Source of the DNA: Niabella beijingensis
GTDB taxonomy: Bacteria; Bacteroidota; Bacteroidia; Chitinophagales; Chitinophagaceae
DNA length: 64,000 nt
Direction: 5' to 3'
Assembly: GCF_020034665.1 (NCBI RefSeq)
Contig: NZ_JAIQDI010000001.1
Location: 3,038,001-3,102,000 of the forward strand
Shown here: in pieces, positions 45,607-54,473 of the stretch
Layout of the letters: each line of letters opens with the position of its first letter
Numbering within the stretch: position 1 is the stretch's first letter
Program-made: the position numbers and the translations under genes
Notes under the pieces: model-generated
Told to the model about the DNA's origin: nothing
The model's database searches: none
Seen by the model: the letters and a program-made list of their open reading frames with translations, nothing else

Positions 45607-45993
45607 TTATTTTTTCCCGCCTTTGCGCAGGGAGGGTTCGATCTCTTCCTTCCATTTCTTGTATTCGTCAGCGCTCAGCAGTTTTTTCAGCTGGTCGTCT
45701 CTTTCAGTAAAGAGTCCTTCATTTTGTTTTCGTACACTTTGATAATCCTGCTGCAACCCCTGCGCCAGCGGAGTGGAAGATCCCTGGATATTGTCACGCA
45801 GTTTTTCCTGGGCCTTGTAAAAATCAGTAAAAATGGTTTCCAGGCTGCTCCTTTTGGTCTTATCGGGTTTAATTGCAGCATCAAATTTTGTCAAAGCGGT
45901 ATTTACCTTATCCCCGACGCTTTCCTTCTGGGCATAAAGGGACGTGCTCAATGCCAGGAACAAGCCTAAAATCAGGATAAATCTGCTTCTCAT
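45607..45993 (-). CDS. Secreted Spy/CpxP-like helical protein
   Basis: 128 residues with signal peptide 1-22 (ending LYAQ). The mature part is predicted helical with DQLKKLLSADEYKKWKEE, which recalls the LTxxQ family of periplasmic chaperones (Spy/CpxP) and their metal-sensor relatives; the match is weak. It lies last in the minus-strand group sigma factor / small membrane protein / Spy-like / this gene. Spacing to the preceding gene is 82 nt. It converges with the beta-propeller gene. Confidence 0.6.
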   Translation of the reverse strand: MRSRFILILGLFLALSTSLYAQKESVGDKVNTALTKFDAAIKPDKTKRSSLETIFTDFYKAQEKLRDNIQGSSTPLAQGLQQDYQSVRKQNEGLFTERDDQLKKLLSADEYKKWKEEIEPSLRKGGKK

Positions 45994-46075
45994 GTTAAAA
46001 AATTGTAATATTTGATACCTTTTATATATTACAAGAGGTATCGTACCCGTAAGAAAGTTGCAAGGTATTTAATTT

Positions 46076-46561
46076 TTATTTATTTGGCCCCGGAGGGATG
46101 GGGCGTCCGTTCCGGCCCTGCCGGATGATCCGCGTCATCAGCGAATCGTAACGGGGTTGCTGCTCCGGAGTACAAATAGACCGGGTGGCCTTGAAATGAT
46201 AGAAGGTCTTTATTTCTGCATGTTTCTGAAGTGTGGCGATGGAGTCTGCCAGGAATGCGATGGTGCTGTCTGCAACATCCTGCTGCCGGGTAAGGTCAAA
46301 CAGCTTTTGTTTGATCTTGCGGATCTGTTCCATATCAGCCCGGGCGCCGGCCCAGTGCTTTTGCTTCAGTTCTTTAAACTGTTCCAGCTGGTTGTCGGTA
46401 AATCCCACCTCATTTTTCAATGCTGCCGTAAATCCTTCCCGTTCTTTATCAAAAGGCTGCTTTCTTGAGAAAAAGAAAGTGTAGCCCAGCAGGGCCAGAT
46501 TGGTAATCAGCAGCAGGGCAATGATAAAGATAAGGGTCCTGTTACGTGCAGTATTGTTCAT
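46076..46561 (-). CDS. Membrane-anchored Spy/CpxP-like periplasmic sensor protein
   Basis: 161 residues. One membrane helix at 11-32 (LIFIIALLLITNLALLGYTFF), then a helical periplasmic part with FTDNQLEQFKELKQKHW, which resembles the CnrX/CpxP heavy-metal-sensor helices, and ...IKTFYHFKATRSICTPEQQPRYDSLM. It follows the small membrane gene by only 5 nt and ends RPIPPGPNK. It is probably a regulator or buffer partner of the ECF sigma factor. Confidence 0.65.
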   Translation of the reverse strand: MNNTARNRTLIFIIALLLITNLALLGYTFFFSRKQPFDKEREGFTAALKNEVGFTDNQLEQFKELKQKHWAGARADMEQIRKIKQKLFDLTRQQDVADSTIAFLADSIATLQKHAEIKTFYHFKATRSICTPEQQPRYDSLMTRIIRQGRNGRPIPPGPNK

Positions 46562-46566
46562 TCCTT

Positions 46567-46893
46567 TTATTTGTTAAAATCGTAGCCGGTATTGGAAGCC
46601 AGTATGAAATTTTCATTTTGCAGGATATCGGATTCGGTGCCTGCCGTGGCCATGGTCTCTGCCTTTTGCCGGTGGTCGGCATCAATGATGAGGTAAACGT
46701 TCACAGTAATGATCGACACCAGGCAGCAAACCGCTACCAGGGGCCGGGTGATCACACTGCTTGTTTTCATCCAGAAATTCGATTCCTCCTGTATCCGGGC
46801 CCGTACCCTTGTGTACATAAATGGCCTGGTTTCAGCCCGTTTTATCCCGTCAAAGCTGTCGAGGATCGCGTCTATATGCTCTTGCTTCTTCAT
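46567..46893 (-). CDS. Small membrane protein, putative anti-sigma factor
   Basis: 108 residues. A cytosolic N-terminal part (MKKQEHIDAILDSFDGIKRA) leads to one membrane helix at about 48-68 (PLVAVCCLVSIITVNVYLII) and an extra-cytoplasmic tail. That layout, and its position right after the ECF sigma gene (89 nt), suggest an anti-sigma factor, but no zinc-binding motif is seen. The following gene starts 5 nt after its stop. Confidence 0.6.
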   Translation of the reverse strand: MKKQEHIDAILDSFDGIKRAETRPFMYTRVRARIQEESNFWMKTSSVITRPLVAVCCLVSIITVNVYLIIDADHRQKAETMATAGTESDILQNENFILASNTGYDFNK

Positions 46894-46982
46894 TAAAAAA
46901 CGGATTTTAGTAATTTACAATGGTTATAATGGACTAAATATATATCTTAAAAATTATTTGACGTCAAATTTGAAATTTTCTT

Positions 46983-47558
46983 TTATTTCCGTAGTGTATA
47001 ATCCTTCTCAAGTATCTTTTTTAAGTTATTTTTTGCCCGGTGCAACAGCGATTCAACCGAAGAAACCGATGTTTCCAGCACCTCACTTACTTCCTGGTAG
47101 CTCAGCCCCTCCACCTTGTTCAGTAAAAAAGCAACACGCTGATTTTCAGGTAACTGATCAATTGCTTTAAACAGGACAGCTGCATTTTCCTTCTTATCAA
47201 GCACCACTCCCGGATGTTGAAAATCCGGAGGGTTCACCACTATCTGGCTGTCATCTCCAAAAATACTGCGTACAAAGCCAAAGCGCTTTTTCCGCTTTTT
47301 TTTCCGCTCAAAGTCCAGTGATTTGGTAGTGGCGATCCGGTAGATCCAGGTTGAAAGCTTGGATTCTCCTTTAAAAGAATGAATCGATTGGTAGACCTGA
47401 ACAAACACATCCTGCGCAATGTCTTCCGCGTCTTCTTCGCTCTTAACGATGGACAGGCAGGTATTGTACACCATATTCTGGTAAGCGTCAACGACTTCTT
47501 TAAACGCGGCCTCATTGCCCTGCTTTAATTCCTGTACTAATATTTCTTCGTTAAGCAA
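46983..47558 (-). CDS. RNA polymerase ECF-type sigma factor
   Basis: 191 residues from the TTG at 47558. The longer frame to 47672 would run into the receptor gene and adds non-family sequence. Region 2 (EAAFKEVVDAYQNMVYNTCL, DAEDIAQDVFVQVYQSIHSF, STWIYRIATTKSLD) and region 4 (LPENQRVAFLLNKVEGLSYQEVSEVLETSVSSVESLLHRAK) are complete, with a basic linker between. It presumably turns on its own neighbours under envelope stress. The outer-membrane receptor stops 51 nt upstream on the same strand. Confidence 0.9.
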   Translation of the reverse strand: MLNEEILVQELKQGNEAAFKEVVDAYQNMVYNTCLSIVKSEEDAEDIAQDVFVQVYQSIHSFKGESKLSTWIYRIATTKSLDFERKKKRKKRFGFVRSIFGDDSQIVVNPPDFQHPGVVLDKKENAAVLFKAIDQLPENQRVAFLLNKVEGLSYQEVSEVLETSVSSVESLLHRAKNNLKKILEKDYTLRK

Positions 47559-47608
47559 TGTAATACCGGTTAATTCAGCGATATTACAAAAAAAATAAAT
47601 AGTACCCG

Positions 47609-50500
47609 TTAAAACATTGGTCCGCCCGGACGGCCGCCACCCTGCATCATACCCGGAGGGCCACCGCGCCATTCTCTTCTGTGTTCGCCGCCTTCTTCAC
47701 GGGCCGGTGCTTTTCCCTTGCCAAAATTGCGCAGACTATAGGTAAAGGTGAGCATAAAGTACTGCTGCAGCACCATATTCCGCGAATCGGTGATATAGTT
47801 TGCATTTACAGCTCTTGATATGCTTTGATTCTGATTCAGTAGATCAAACACCGAAAGCTTTAACTCTCCTGCTTTGTTCTTCAGGAATTTTTTACCGATA
47901 GCGGCATTCCACAACCAGAAGGACTGGTTCATATCAGCGGTTAAACCGGAGTAATTCTGATAAGTGAGGTCGTTCTGCACAAACCAGCCGTTTTTTGAAA
48001 GCAGGTTGGCAAAAAAGCCCCCGGTCTGTGTCACATACCGGTTGTTGCCGGTGCGCTGGTCGGTACCGGTGGTGTTGTTGAACTGTGCGTTGTAGGAAAG
48101 GCTGAAGTCTACATATTCACTGATATTGCTTCCCAGTACCATACCCGCCGAAATTCCCTGATTGGTGGTTTGAGTGCTTTTATAATCGATCATGCCGGGT
48201 GATTGCAGGAAGGTATACCCGGTATTGATATTAAGGTTTGATTTGATCGGTTTTATCGGAAAACTATAAGTAATGAATGCATTGAGGTTTTTATAACCAT
48301 TCATATTCACCGGCTTGCTGAACTGCGCACCCTGTTTGATCTCCACGCCATTGATCACCGAATCCTGTGTGGGAAAGTAGGTGGCGGTGGTGATATAGTT
48401 ATTGGAAAGTTGCCCGAAAAGATTGAAGAAAAGGCTCTGACTGTTCCGCGTATTCGTATAGGAATAGCGTAAGGAGCCCCAGTTGGTGGTAGTTTGTTTT
48501 AACTCCGGGTTACCGCTGCTGATGCTCAATGCATTGCTGGCATCCACCACATCCTGCAACTGGTTGATGCTCGGGAAATCATTCCGCATACGGTAGAAAA
48601 GCCGGACATTGCTGTAGCGGCCGATCTTTTTCATCCAGCGGAGGTTGGGCAGAATGGTATTGAACGTCTGATTAACGGTTGAGGTGGTGGGGTATACCCG
48701 CACACTCTGAAGCAGGGTGTTTTCAAAATCCACACCTACGGAAAACTGGTTGTCCCTGCTTTTACCAAGGCGGTAATCCACTTCTCCCGTATGTGTTTTG
48801 ATGGTGTTATCGAATTTGTTTGATTGCAGCTGATTAAAATCATTGTATGCGTTGCCGTCATAATCAAAGGTCTCCTGGTCGGCCCGGTTCTTCTGGATCT
48901 GGTAGCTGTATTCGAACTGGAACATGCCCTGCTGGCCGACCGGCTCGGTATAACTGGTACGGGCGCGGTACTGACTCCCTTTTGTATTGTTATCGCGGAA
49001 CTGATTTACCAGTGAGTCTGTGCGTATACCGGCATCATAGTAATTCAGCATATTATAATTATAGGAATCACCATCATTTTTGCTGTGCGAGGTTTGCAGG
49101 CCGATCGAAAAGGTCCTTCCGGGTTTGCCAAAGGAGTGGCGGTACATCAGGTTATTGTTGATATTGAAACCGTTCCGGTTAGAACTGGAGTTGCCGTTTG
49201 CGTTATTAAGCGAGTCCACCTCCCCGCCATCCGGTAAAAGATAGGTCCTTGTCTCTGATTGCGAAGCGGAGTTGTTATTCTGAAAGCTCAGACTTGGTAT
49301 AAAATAAATGGTATTGTTGGAGTCGATCTTATACTCCATCCGCATATTAAAGCGGTGATTATTGTTGTTGGAGGTATTAAATCCCTTGTTGTATACGAAC
49401 CTTGAGTTCGTCAGGTATTCGGTATTGCTCTCCGACTCGTTGGTGGAATACTGGTTATTGAAAAAATAGCTGGCCGTAACGTCGATCTTCTTGCCCCATT
49501 TATCACCATAGTTTACCCCAAAGGCATTGGTCTTGCTGATGCCGGGGGTAAGGCCTACCATAAAATCGCCAGCATTGCCGCCACCACGGTATCCTCCTCC
49601 TCCTCCGCCACCGCGGCCGCCACGCCCGCCGCCGGAGCTGATCCCCAGCAGGTCCTGACTGGCAAAGTTCTGCTGGTTGATATTATTGAAGTTGCCCACC
49701 AGGGAGATCCTGCGGCTTCCGTTAAAAAAGCTGGTATTGCCACCCGCGGAATAGCGGCTGTCTGTGCCATAGCCGGCATAAATACGCCCGAACTGGCCGT
49801 TGCGGATGCCGGACTTGGTAACGATATTGATGGACTTCTGGGAGTTGCCGTCGTCAAAACCTGTCAGCTGGGCCTGGTCGCTGAGGCGGTCAAACACCTG
49901 TATCTTATCCACCACTTCTGATGGAAGATTCCGCAGCGCCATGGTGGCATCATCCCCAAAAAAGTCTTTTCCGTCCACTGTAACTTTTTTCACGGCCTCT
50001 CCCTGTGCGGTCACATTCCCGCTGCGGTCTACAGTGATACCCGGCATTTTCTTGATCAGGTCCTCCACATTGGCATCGGGATTAACTTTATACTGACTGG
50101 CGCTGAACTGTGTGGTATCGCCTTTCTGTGTTACAGCAGGAGCCGTGGCCACGATCACCACGCCTTCCAGTGTGGTGGTCTTTTTGGGAATATAGATCTC
50201 TCCGAGATCGGCATCCCGCAGGGTATCCGACAGCGTCACATTGCTTTCCAGGGTTTCAAAACCAATAGAAGTGGCTTTAAGAATATAAGCGCCCAGGCTG
50301 AGATTGGTAAAACTGAATTTTCCTTCCTTATCTGAAGCAACAGAGGCTTTTACGGTAGAGTCGGCTGCATTTTCCAGTTCCACGGTGGCACCGCTTACCG
50401 TTGTGCCTTCCACGGGATCCATTAAAGTGCCTTTTATCGATTGCCCGCTGGCAATCACTCCGGTCATCACAAGTACGAATAATAGTCCGATATGCTTCAT
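47609..50500 (-). CDS. Outer-membrane beta-barrel TonB-receptor-like protein with Gly-rich loops
   Basis: 963 residues, signal peptide 1-19 (ending ASGQ). A CarboxypepD_reg-like sandwich covers 20-110, a plug 115-240 (DANVEDLIKKMPGITVDRSGNVTAQGE, KKVTVDGKDFFGDDA), then an OMP_b-brl_2-type barrel. About residue 295-315 is an uninterrupted Gly/Arg stretch, and the C-terminus is Gly/Pro/Met-rich (GMMQGGGRPGGPMF), both probably surface loops or extensions. It lies upstream of the sigma factor on the same strand. The ligand is unknown. Confidence 0.82.
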   Translation of the reverse strand: MKHIGLLFVLVMTGVIASGQSIKGTLMDPVEGTTVSGATVELENAADSTVKASVASDKEGKFSFTNLSLGAYILKATSIGFETLESNVTLSDTLRDADLGEIYIPKKTTTLEGVVIVATAPAVTQKGDTTQFSASQYKVNPDANVEDLIKKMPGITVDRSGNVTAQGEAVKKVTVDGKDFFGDDATMALRNLPSEVVDKIQVFDRLSDQAQLTGFDDGNSQKSINIVTKSGIRNGQFGRIYAGYGTDSRYSAGGNTSFFNGSRRISLVGNFNNINQQNFASQDLLGISSGGGRGGRGGGGGGGYRGGGNAGDFMVGLTPGISKTNAFGVNYGDKWGKKIDVTASYFFNNQYSTNESESNTEYLTNSRFVYNKGFNTSNNNNHRFNMRMEYKIDSNNTIYFIPSLSFQNNNSASQSETRTYLLPDGGEVDSLNNANGNSSSNRNGFNINNNLMYRHSFGKPGRTFSIGLQTSHSKNDGDSYNYNMLNYYDAGIRTDSLVNQFRDNNTKGSQYRARTSYTEPVGQQGMFQFEYSYQIQKNRADQETFDYDGNAYNDFNQLQSNKFDNTIKTHTGEVDYRLGKSRDNQFSVGVDFENTLLQSVRVYPTTSTVNQTFNTILPNLRWMKKIGRYSNVRLFYRMRNDFPSINQLQDVVDASNALSISSGNPELKQTTTNWGSLRYSYTNTRNSQSLFFNLFGQLSNNYITTATYFPTQDSVINGVEIKQGAQFSKPVNMNGYKNLNAFITYSFPIKPIKSNLNINTGYTFLQSPGMIDYKSTQTTNQGISAGMVLGSNISEYVDFSLSYNAQFNNTTGTDQRTGNNRYVTQTGGFFANLLSKNGWFVQNDLTYQNYSGLTADMNQSFWLWNAAIGKKFLKNKAGELKLSVFDLLNQNQSISRAVNANYITDSRNMVLQQYFMLTFTYSLRNFGKGKAPAREEGGEHRREWRGGPPGMMQGGGRPGGPMF

Positions 50501-50695
50501 AAATAGGGGATATAAAGTTCATTGGACGATGAAAAGGGTTCAAACTTTCGGTAGTAACGTTTGATAAACACTAAAAATATTGATAAATAAGAACTTGTTT
50601 GCCTGGTTTTGCCAAAAAACCTTAAAAGAATAGTATAAAAAAAGCGGTTTAGGTATATTCTTAAAAAAAGTCATTTATCTTGCGGCTCTTAAAAA

Positions 50696-51292
50696 ATGAC
50701 CATGGAGTATAATAAGTTAGTTGCAGTTAGTGGATTATCGGGCTTATTTGAGCTGATCAACAGTAAGAATGACGGAGCCATCGTACGTTCACTGAATGAC
50801 AAGACCACCAAATTTGCGTCTTCCCGTATTCACCAGTTTTCTCATCTGGAAAGTATTGAAATTTATACCATCCGGGAAAATGTGAACCTGGCAGACGTAT
50901 TCAATGCCATGAAAGCGGACAGCACTTCTTTGCCGGACGTAAAAGACGACAAGGCCATTAAAGCGTATTTCCAGAAGGTATATCCCGATATGGACTTTGA
51001 AAGGGTATATGTGTCCGATATGAAAAAGATCGTAAAATGGTTCGATCAGCTGCAGCAGAATGATATTGAAGTAAAATTAACACAGGCAGAAGAGGAGGAA
51101 GCAGCGGAAACTGCTCCTGAAGCGGAAACCGCAGCAGCAGAAGAAAAAGCAGCAGAAGCCCCGGCCGCTAAAAAGAAACCTGCAAAAGCAAAGGAAGAGA
51201 AGGATGCTGAAGCAGCGCCGGAAAAGAAAGAAAAAGCCCCGGCCAAGAAGGCTGCTGCCAAAAAAGCTGCGGCTAAAAAGAAGGATGCCTAA
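50696..51292 (+). CDS. DUF5606 protein with Ala/Lys-rich, histone H1-like tail
   Basis: 198 residues (or 196 from the ATG at 50702). Residues 1-130 (MEYNKLVAVSGLSGLFELIN, DKTTKFASSRIHQFSHLESI, VYPDMDFERVYVSDMKKIVKWF) match DUF5606, a Bacteroidetes family of unknown function. From about 140 the sequence turns to Glu/Ala then Ala/Lys/Pro repeats, ending KKAAAKKAAAKKKDA. Such tails resemble histone-H1-like DNA-binding domains; DNA binding is inference. A TATCTTGC promoter-like box (one base off) lies 18 nt upstream. A terminator follows. Confidence 0.85.
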   Translation: MTMEYNKLVAVSGLSGLFELINSKNDGAIVRSLNDKTTKFASSRIHQFSHLESIEIYTIRENVNLADVFNAMKADSTSLPDVKDDKAIKAYFQKVYPDMDFERVYVSDMKKIVKWFDQLQQNDIEVKLTQAEEEEAAETAPEAETAAAEEKAAEAPAAKKKPAKAKEEKDAEAAPEKKEKAPAKKAAAKKAAAKKKDA

Positions 51293-51316
51293 TCCGATAC
51301 AATTTTTTTTGTTCGA

Positions 51317-51347
51317 CCGCCCCGGCTCAACCGGGGCGGATCGTTTT
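51317..51347 (+). terminator. Terminator after the DUF5606 gene
   Basis: CCGCCCCGG / CCGGGGCGG arms (51317-51325, 51331-51339), 5-nt loop, then TCGTTTTT. Confidence 0.85.
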
Positions 51348-51453
51348 TACAGCAATTTGAGTTTTATAAAGTATATTGCTGTTTCCCTGTTCCTCTGACC
51401 TGTAAAGAACAGATTCGTTAAACAGGAAGGGGTACAGCAGAAAAAATAAGAAT

Positions 51454-53172
51454 ATGAAACTGGATGCAAACATCGAACCGTTGAAGAGAAGCTTTTTACC
51501 CGCCGATTTTAAGATCTCCGGCTGGGAAGCCCTGGAACCTTATTTTAAAGACCTGGCCGGGCGGGAACTGCCCGGCAAAAAAGCACTGGACCAATGGCTG
51601 AAGGATGTCAGCGAGCTGGAAGCGGTGGTGAGTGAAGAAGCCTGCTGGCGGCAGATCAATATGACAAGGGATACCACGGATACGGCGCTGGCGGAATCCT
51701 TTACGTTTTTTATGACCGAGATCCAGCCCCGGATCCAGCCTTATGCAGACCTCCTGAACCGGAAGCTGATCGAAAGCCCGCTTTCAAAAGAGCTTACCAC
51801 ACCTGAATATTTTACCTATCTCCGGAACGTAAAGAAGAATATAGAATTGTTCCGCGAAGCGAATATCTCCCTGCAATCGGAACTGGCAGTGGAAGCGCAG
51901 CAGTTTGGCGCTATTGCCGGAAAAATGTCCGTTACCGTAAATGACCAGGAATATACCCTGCAGCAGGCGGCTAAATTCCTGGAAAGTCCGGACCGGACAC
52001 TCCGCGAAAGCGTATACCGTAAAATAGGCGACCGCCGGTTACAGGATAAGGAGGCCCTGGATGATCTTTTTGATGGGCTTTTAAAGAAACGGCACCAGGT
52101 GGCCCTGAACGCAGGATTTGAAAATTACAGGGATTACCGGTTTGCCGAACTGGGCCGGTTTGATTATACCAAAGAAAATTGTTTCCAGTTTCATGATGCT
52201 GTAAAGCAGCATGTGCTGCCACTGGTGGATAAGATCTATCAGCAGAAAAAAGAAAAACTGGGCCTGGATGTTTTAAGGCCCTGGGATATAGACGCAGAGC
52301 CGGCAGGAACAGAACCCCTGCGTCCCTTTACTACAGGAAGCGAACTGGTAGAAAAGGCCATCCATTGCTTTAATGAATTAAAGCCCTTTTTTGGCGACTG
52401 TCTGCGGAAGATGAATGAGATGGGACGGCTGGACCTGGAAAGCCGGAAGGGGAAGGCTCCCGGCGGGTATAACTGCCCGCTGGCTGAGACCGGCGCACCG
52501 TTTATATTTATGAATGCGGCCGGCACGATGGATGATGTGACCACGATGGTACATGAAGGAGGACACGCCATACATTCTTTTTTATCCCATCCGTTGGAAT
52601 TATCCGCATTTAAAGAATATCCGACAGAGATAGCCGAAGTGGCCAGCATGAGCATGGAGCTGTTCAGTATGGAACACTGGACGGAATTCTTTAAAACGCC
52701 GGAGGAACTAAAGCGGGCACATGAACAGCAGCTGGAGCGGGTGCTGACCATTTTCCCGTGGATCGCAACGATCGATAAATTCCAGCACTGGATCTACGAA
52801 CATCCGACGCATACCCGTGAAGAACGGCTGGCTGCATGGCAAACCATTCTTGCCGGCTTTACACCACAAACCCTGGATACCAGCGGGCTTGAGGATTACC
52901 GGAACTTCAGCTGGCAGCGTCAGTTGCATTTGTTTGAAGTGCCTTTTTATTATATCGAATATGGCATTGCCCAGCTGGGCGCTATCGGTTTGTGGCAGCA
53001 ATATAAAACCAACCGGGAAGAAGCGCTGAATCATTATATCCAGGCATTGAGCCTGGGTGGTACACGACCGCTGCCCCAGCTTTTTGAAGCTGCCGGACTA
53101 CGGTTCGACCTTTCCCCGGACCATATCAAAGGATTGATGGTATTTGTAAAAGACGAACTGGACCGGCTTTGA
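51454..53172 (+). CDS. M3 family oligoendopeptidase
   Basis: 572 residues, no signal peptide, so cytosolic. Zinc motif H367-E-G-G-H371 in TMVHEGGHAIHSF, followed by ...PTEIAEVASMSMELFSMEHW with the third ligand Glu. This is the PepF/M3 signature; it cuts short peptides and is normally used in peptide recycling. The N-terminal lobe is full length. Its terminator (53192-53226) also serves the convergent small lipoprotein gene. Confidence 0.93.
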   Translation: MKLDANIEPLKRSFLPADFKISGWEALEPYFKDLAGRELPGKKALDQWLKDVSELEAVVSEEACWRQINMTRDTTDTALAESFTFFMTEIQPRIQPYADLLNRKLIESPLSKELTTPEYFTYLRNVKKNIELFREANISLQSELAVEAQQFGAIAGKMSVTVNDQEYTLQQAAKFLESPDRTLRESVYRKIGDRRLQDKEALDDLFDGLLKKRHQVALNAGFENYRDYRFAELGRFDYTKENCFQFHDAVKQHVLPLVDKIYQQKKEKLGLDVLRPWDIDAEPAGTEPLRPFTTGSELVEKAIHCFNELKPFFGDCLRKMNEMGRLDLESRKGKAPGGYNCPLAETGAPFIFMNAAGTMDDVTTMVHEGGHAIHSFLSHPLELSAFKEYPTEIAEVASMSMELFSMEHWTEFFKTPEELKRAHEQQLERVLTIFPWIATIDKFQHWIYEHPTHTREERLAAWQTILAGFTPQTLDTSGLEDYRNFSWQRQLHLFEVPFYYIEYGIAQLGAIGLWQQYKTNREEALNHYIQALSLGGTRPLPQLFEAAGLRFDLSPDHIKGLMVFVKDELDRL

Positions 53173-53191
53173 GACGGTACGGTTCAGTAAG

Positions 53192-53226
53192 CATAAGAAA
53201 GCTCCGTTAACCGGAGCTTTCTTATG
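53192..53226. terminator. 15-bp perfect bidirectional terminator
   Basis: CATAAGAAAGCTCCG / CGGAGCTTTCTTATG arms (53192-53206, 53212-53226), 5-nt loop. Between the convergent M3 peptidase gene and the small lipoprotein gene. Confidence 0.85.
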
Positions 53227-53234
53227 CCCCGGTA

Positions 53235-53417
53235 TCAGCGGTATTCATAATGACCACGTACCCAATGTTTATACCCATGATAACCGGGAGACCAGTGGCC
53301 GGGTACCCAGACGCGGTGCCGTGGTGTGTGAGAATAGGCCCTGACAGTACATGAACCAAGTGCCGACAGGAACAGGACAATGAGCATTCCCCAGACGATT
53401 GTTGTAATCATTTTCAT
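53235..53417 (-). CDS. Small putative lipoprotein with WVPGHW/YxHW motifs
   Basis: 60 residues. A hydrophobic N-terminus runs into LGSC, a lipobox with Cys23. The mature part has HRVWVPGHWSPGYHGYKHWV, a His/Trp/Tyr-rich stretch of the YXWXPGHW kind seen in small Bacteroidetes lipoproteins of unknown role. The codon reading is uninterrupted and a terminator follows closely. Confidence 0.65.
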   Translation of the reverse strand: MKMITTIVWGMLIVLFLSALGSCTVRAYSHTPRHRVWVPGHWSPGYHGYKHWVRGHYEYR

Positions 53418-53680
53418 AGCGGATTATTTTTTTCATTCAGAAACGGATACTACTATCTGAGTCCGGAAAAGGGAAAAGGTTTAAAGCCGGTGGTGTGCCC
53501 GATCGTTAAAAGGCATTTAAAAAAAGGTAATTGGAAGAGCGGTTGTTTTTCTATCTTTATAGTGCTCTGTAATGAACCTGCCGGATGGCAGAAAGGATCA
53601 TTTGCTTGTTATTTATTTTTTTAAGGACCTCCGGCAAAGCGATTGGCAAACAATTTGCACAATTTTTAAAAATGGAATAT

Positions 53681-54196
53681 ATGAAAAAGCTATTAGTACT
53701 TATGATGGGGATCTGCCTTGTAGTGGGTGTATCAGCCCAGAACGGCGAAAAGAAAAAGCCGGCCAGCCCCCCGGCTTCTGTTTCAAAAACGATCAAATCG
53801 GGAGCAGCCATCTCCGTAAATTACAGTCAGCCCTCTGTTAAGGGGCGTACCATTGGTAAGGATGTGGAACCTATGGACGGAAAAGTATGGCGCGCAGGTG
53901 CCAATAAAACCACGCTGTTTGAGGCAAGCAAGGATGTTACCATCGACGGCAAACCGTTGCCTGCGGGTAAATACGGACTGCATGTGCTTACCGCCGGTGA
54001 CGACTGGACATTTATTTTCAGTAAAAAATGGGATCAGTGGGGTACGGAGTACAGCGAAGGGGATGATGCCCTGCGGGTAACGGTGAAAAGCAGCAAGCCG
54101 GAAAAATTTTCCGAAGCCCTGACCTACACCATCAGCGATGATGGCCAGGTGGCGCTTTTATGGGGTGATCACGAAGCCGGTTTCAGCGTTAAATAA
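53681..54196 (+). CDS. DUF2911 domain secreted protein
   Basis: 171 residues from the ATG at 53681, which opens with the signal peptide (MKKLLVLMMGICLVVGVSAQ); the long upstream frame to 53585 is not signal-like. The DUF2911 domain fills most of the rest: ISVNYSQPSVKGRTIGK, GKVWRAGANKTTLFEASKDV, LPAGKYGLHVLTAG, WGDHEAGFSVK. The family is widespread in Bacteroidetes and of unknown function. A terminator follows. Confidence 0.88.
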   Translation: MKKLLVLMMGICLVVGVSAQNGEKKKPASPPASVSKTIKSGAAISVNYSQPSVKGRTIGKDVEPMDGKVWRAGANKTTLFEASKDVTIDGKPLPAGKYGLHVLTAGDDWTFIFSKKWDQWGTEYSEGDDALRVTVKSSKPEKFSEALTYTISDDGQVALLWGDHEAGFSVK

Positions 54197-54215
54197 AAAC
54201 GGAGTTATTATTGTG

Positions 54216-54256
54216 AAAAGCGGGCGGCGGGACAAAAACCGGTCGCCCGCTTTTTT
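54216..54256 (+). terminator. Terminator after the DUF2911 gene
   Basis: AAAAGCGGGCG / CGCCCGCTTTT arms (54216-54226, 54244-54254), 17-nt loop, T6. Confidence 0.8.
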
Positions 54257-54460
54257 GATCATCAGTTCAGCTCAAACCTGCATAGCACGGTGGCAGCGAT
54301 CCCGGGTTGTCGAAGTCGACCCCGGAAATAAATGCTGCTACCAGCTTGCCTTCCTATAACGATGCTGTTTTGATTTTGTATAATAAAAGGTATTTACTTT
54401 TTAAATTTCCTAAATTTTCATTAACTGAAACAGAAAGATCCGAACTTTAAAATAACCTTA

Positions 54461-54468
54461 TACTTTTG
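54461..54468 (+). promoter_or_regulatory. TAnnTTTG element before the first pigment-cluster ketosynthase
   Basis: TACTTTTG, 5 nt upstream of ATG 54474; probable main promoter of the pigment operon with a leaderless first gene. Confidence 0.6.
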
Positions 54469-54473
54469 CACCA

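Noticed and set aside
46983..47672. 229-residue version of the sigma factor
   Set aside because: It would overlap the end of the receptor gene; the extra 38 residues are not sigma-like.
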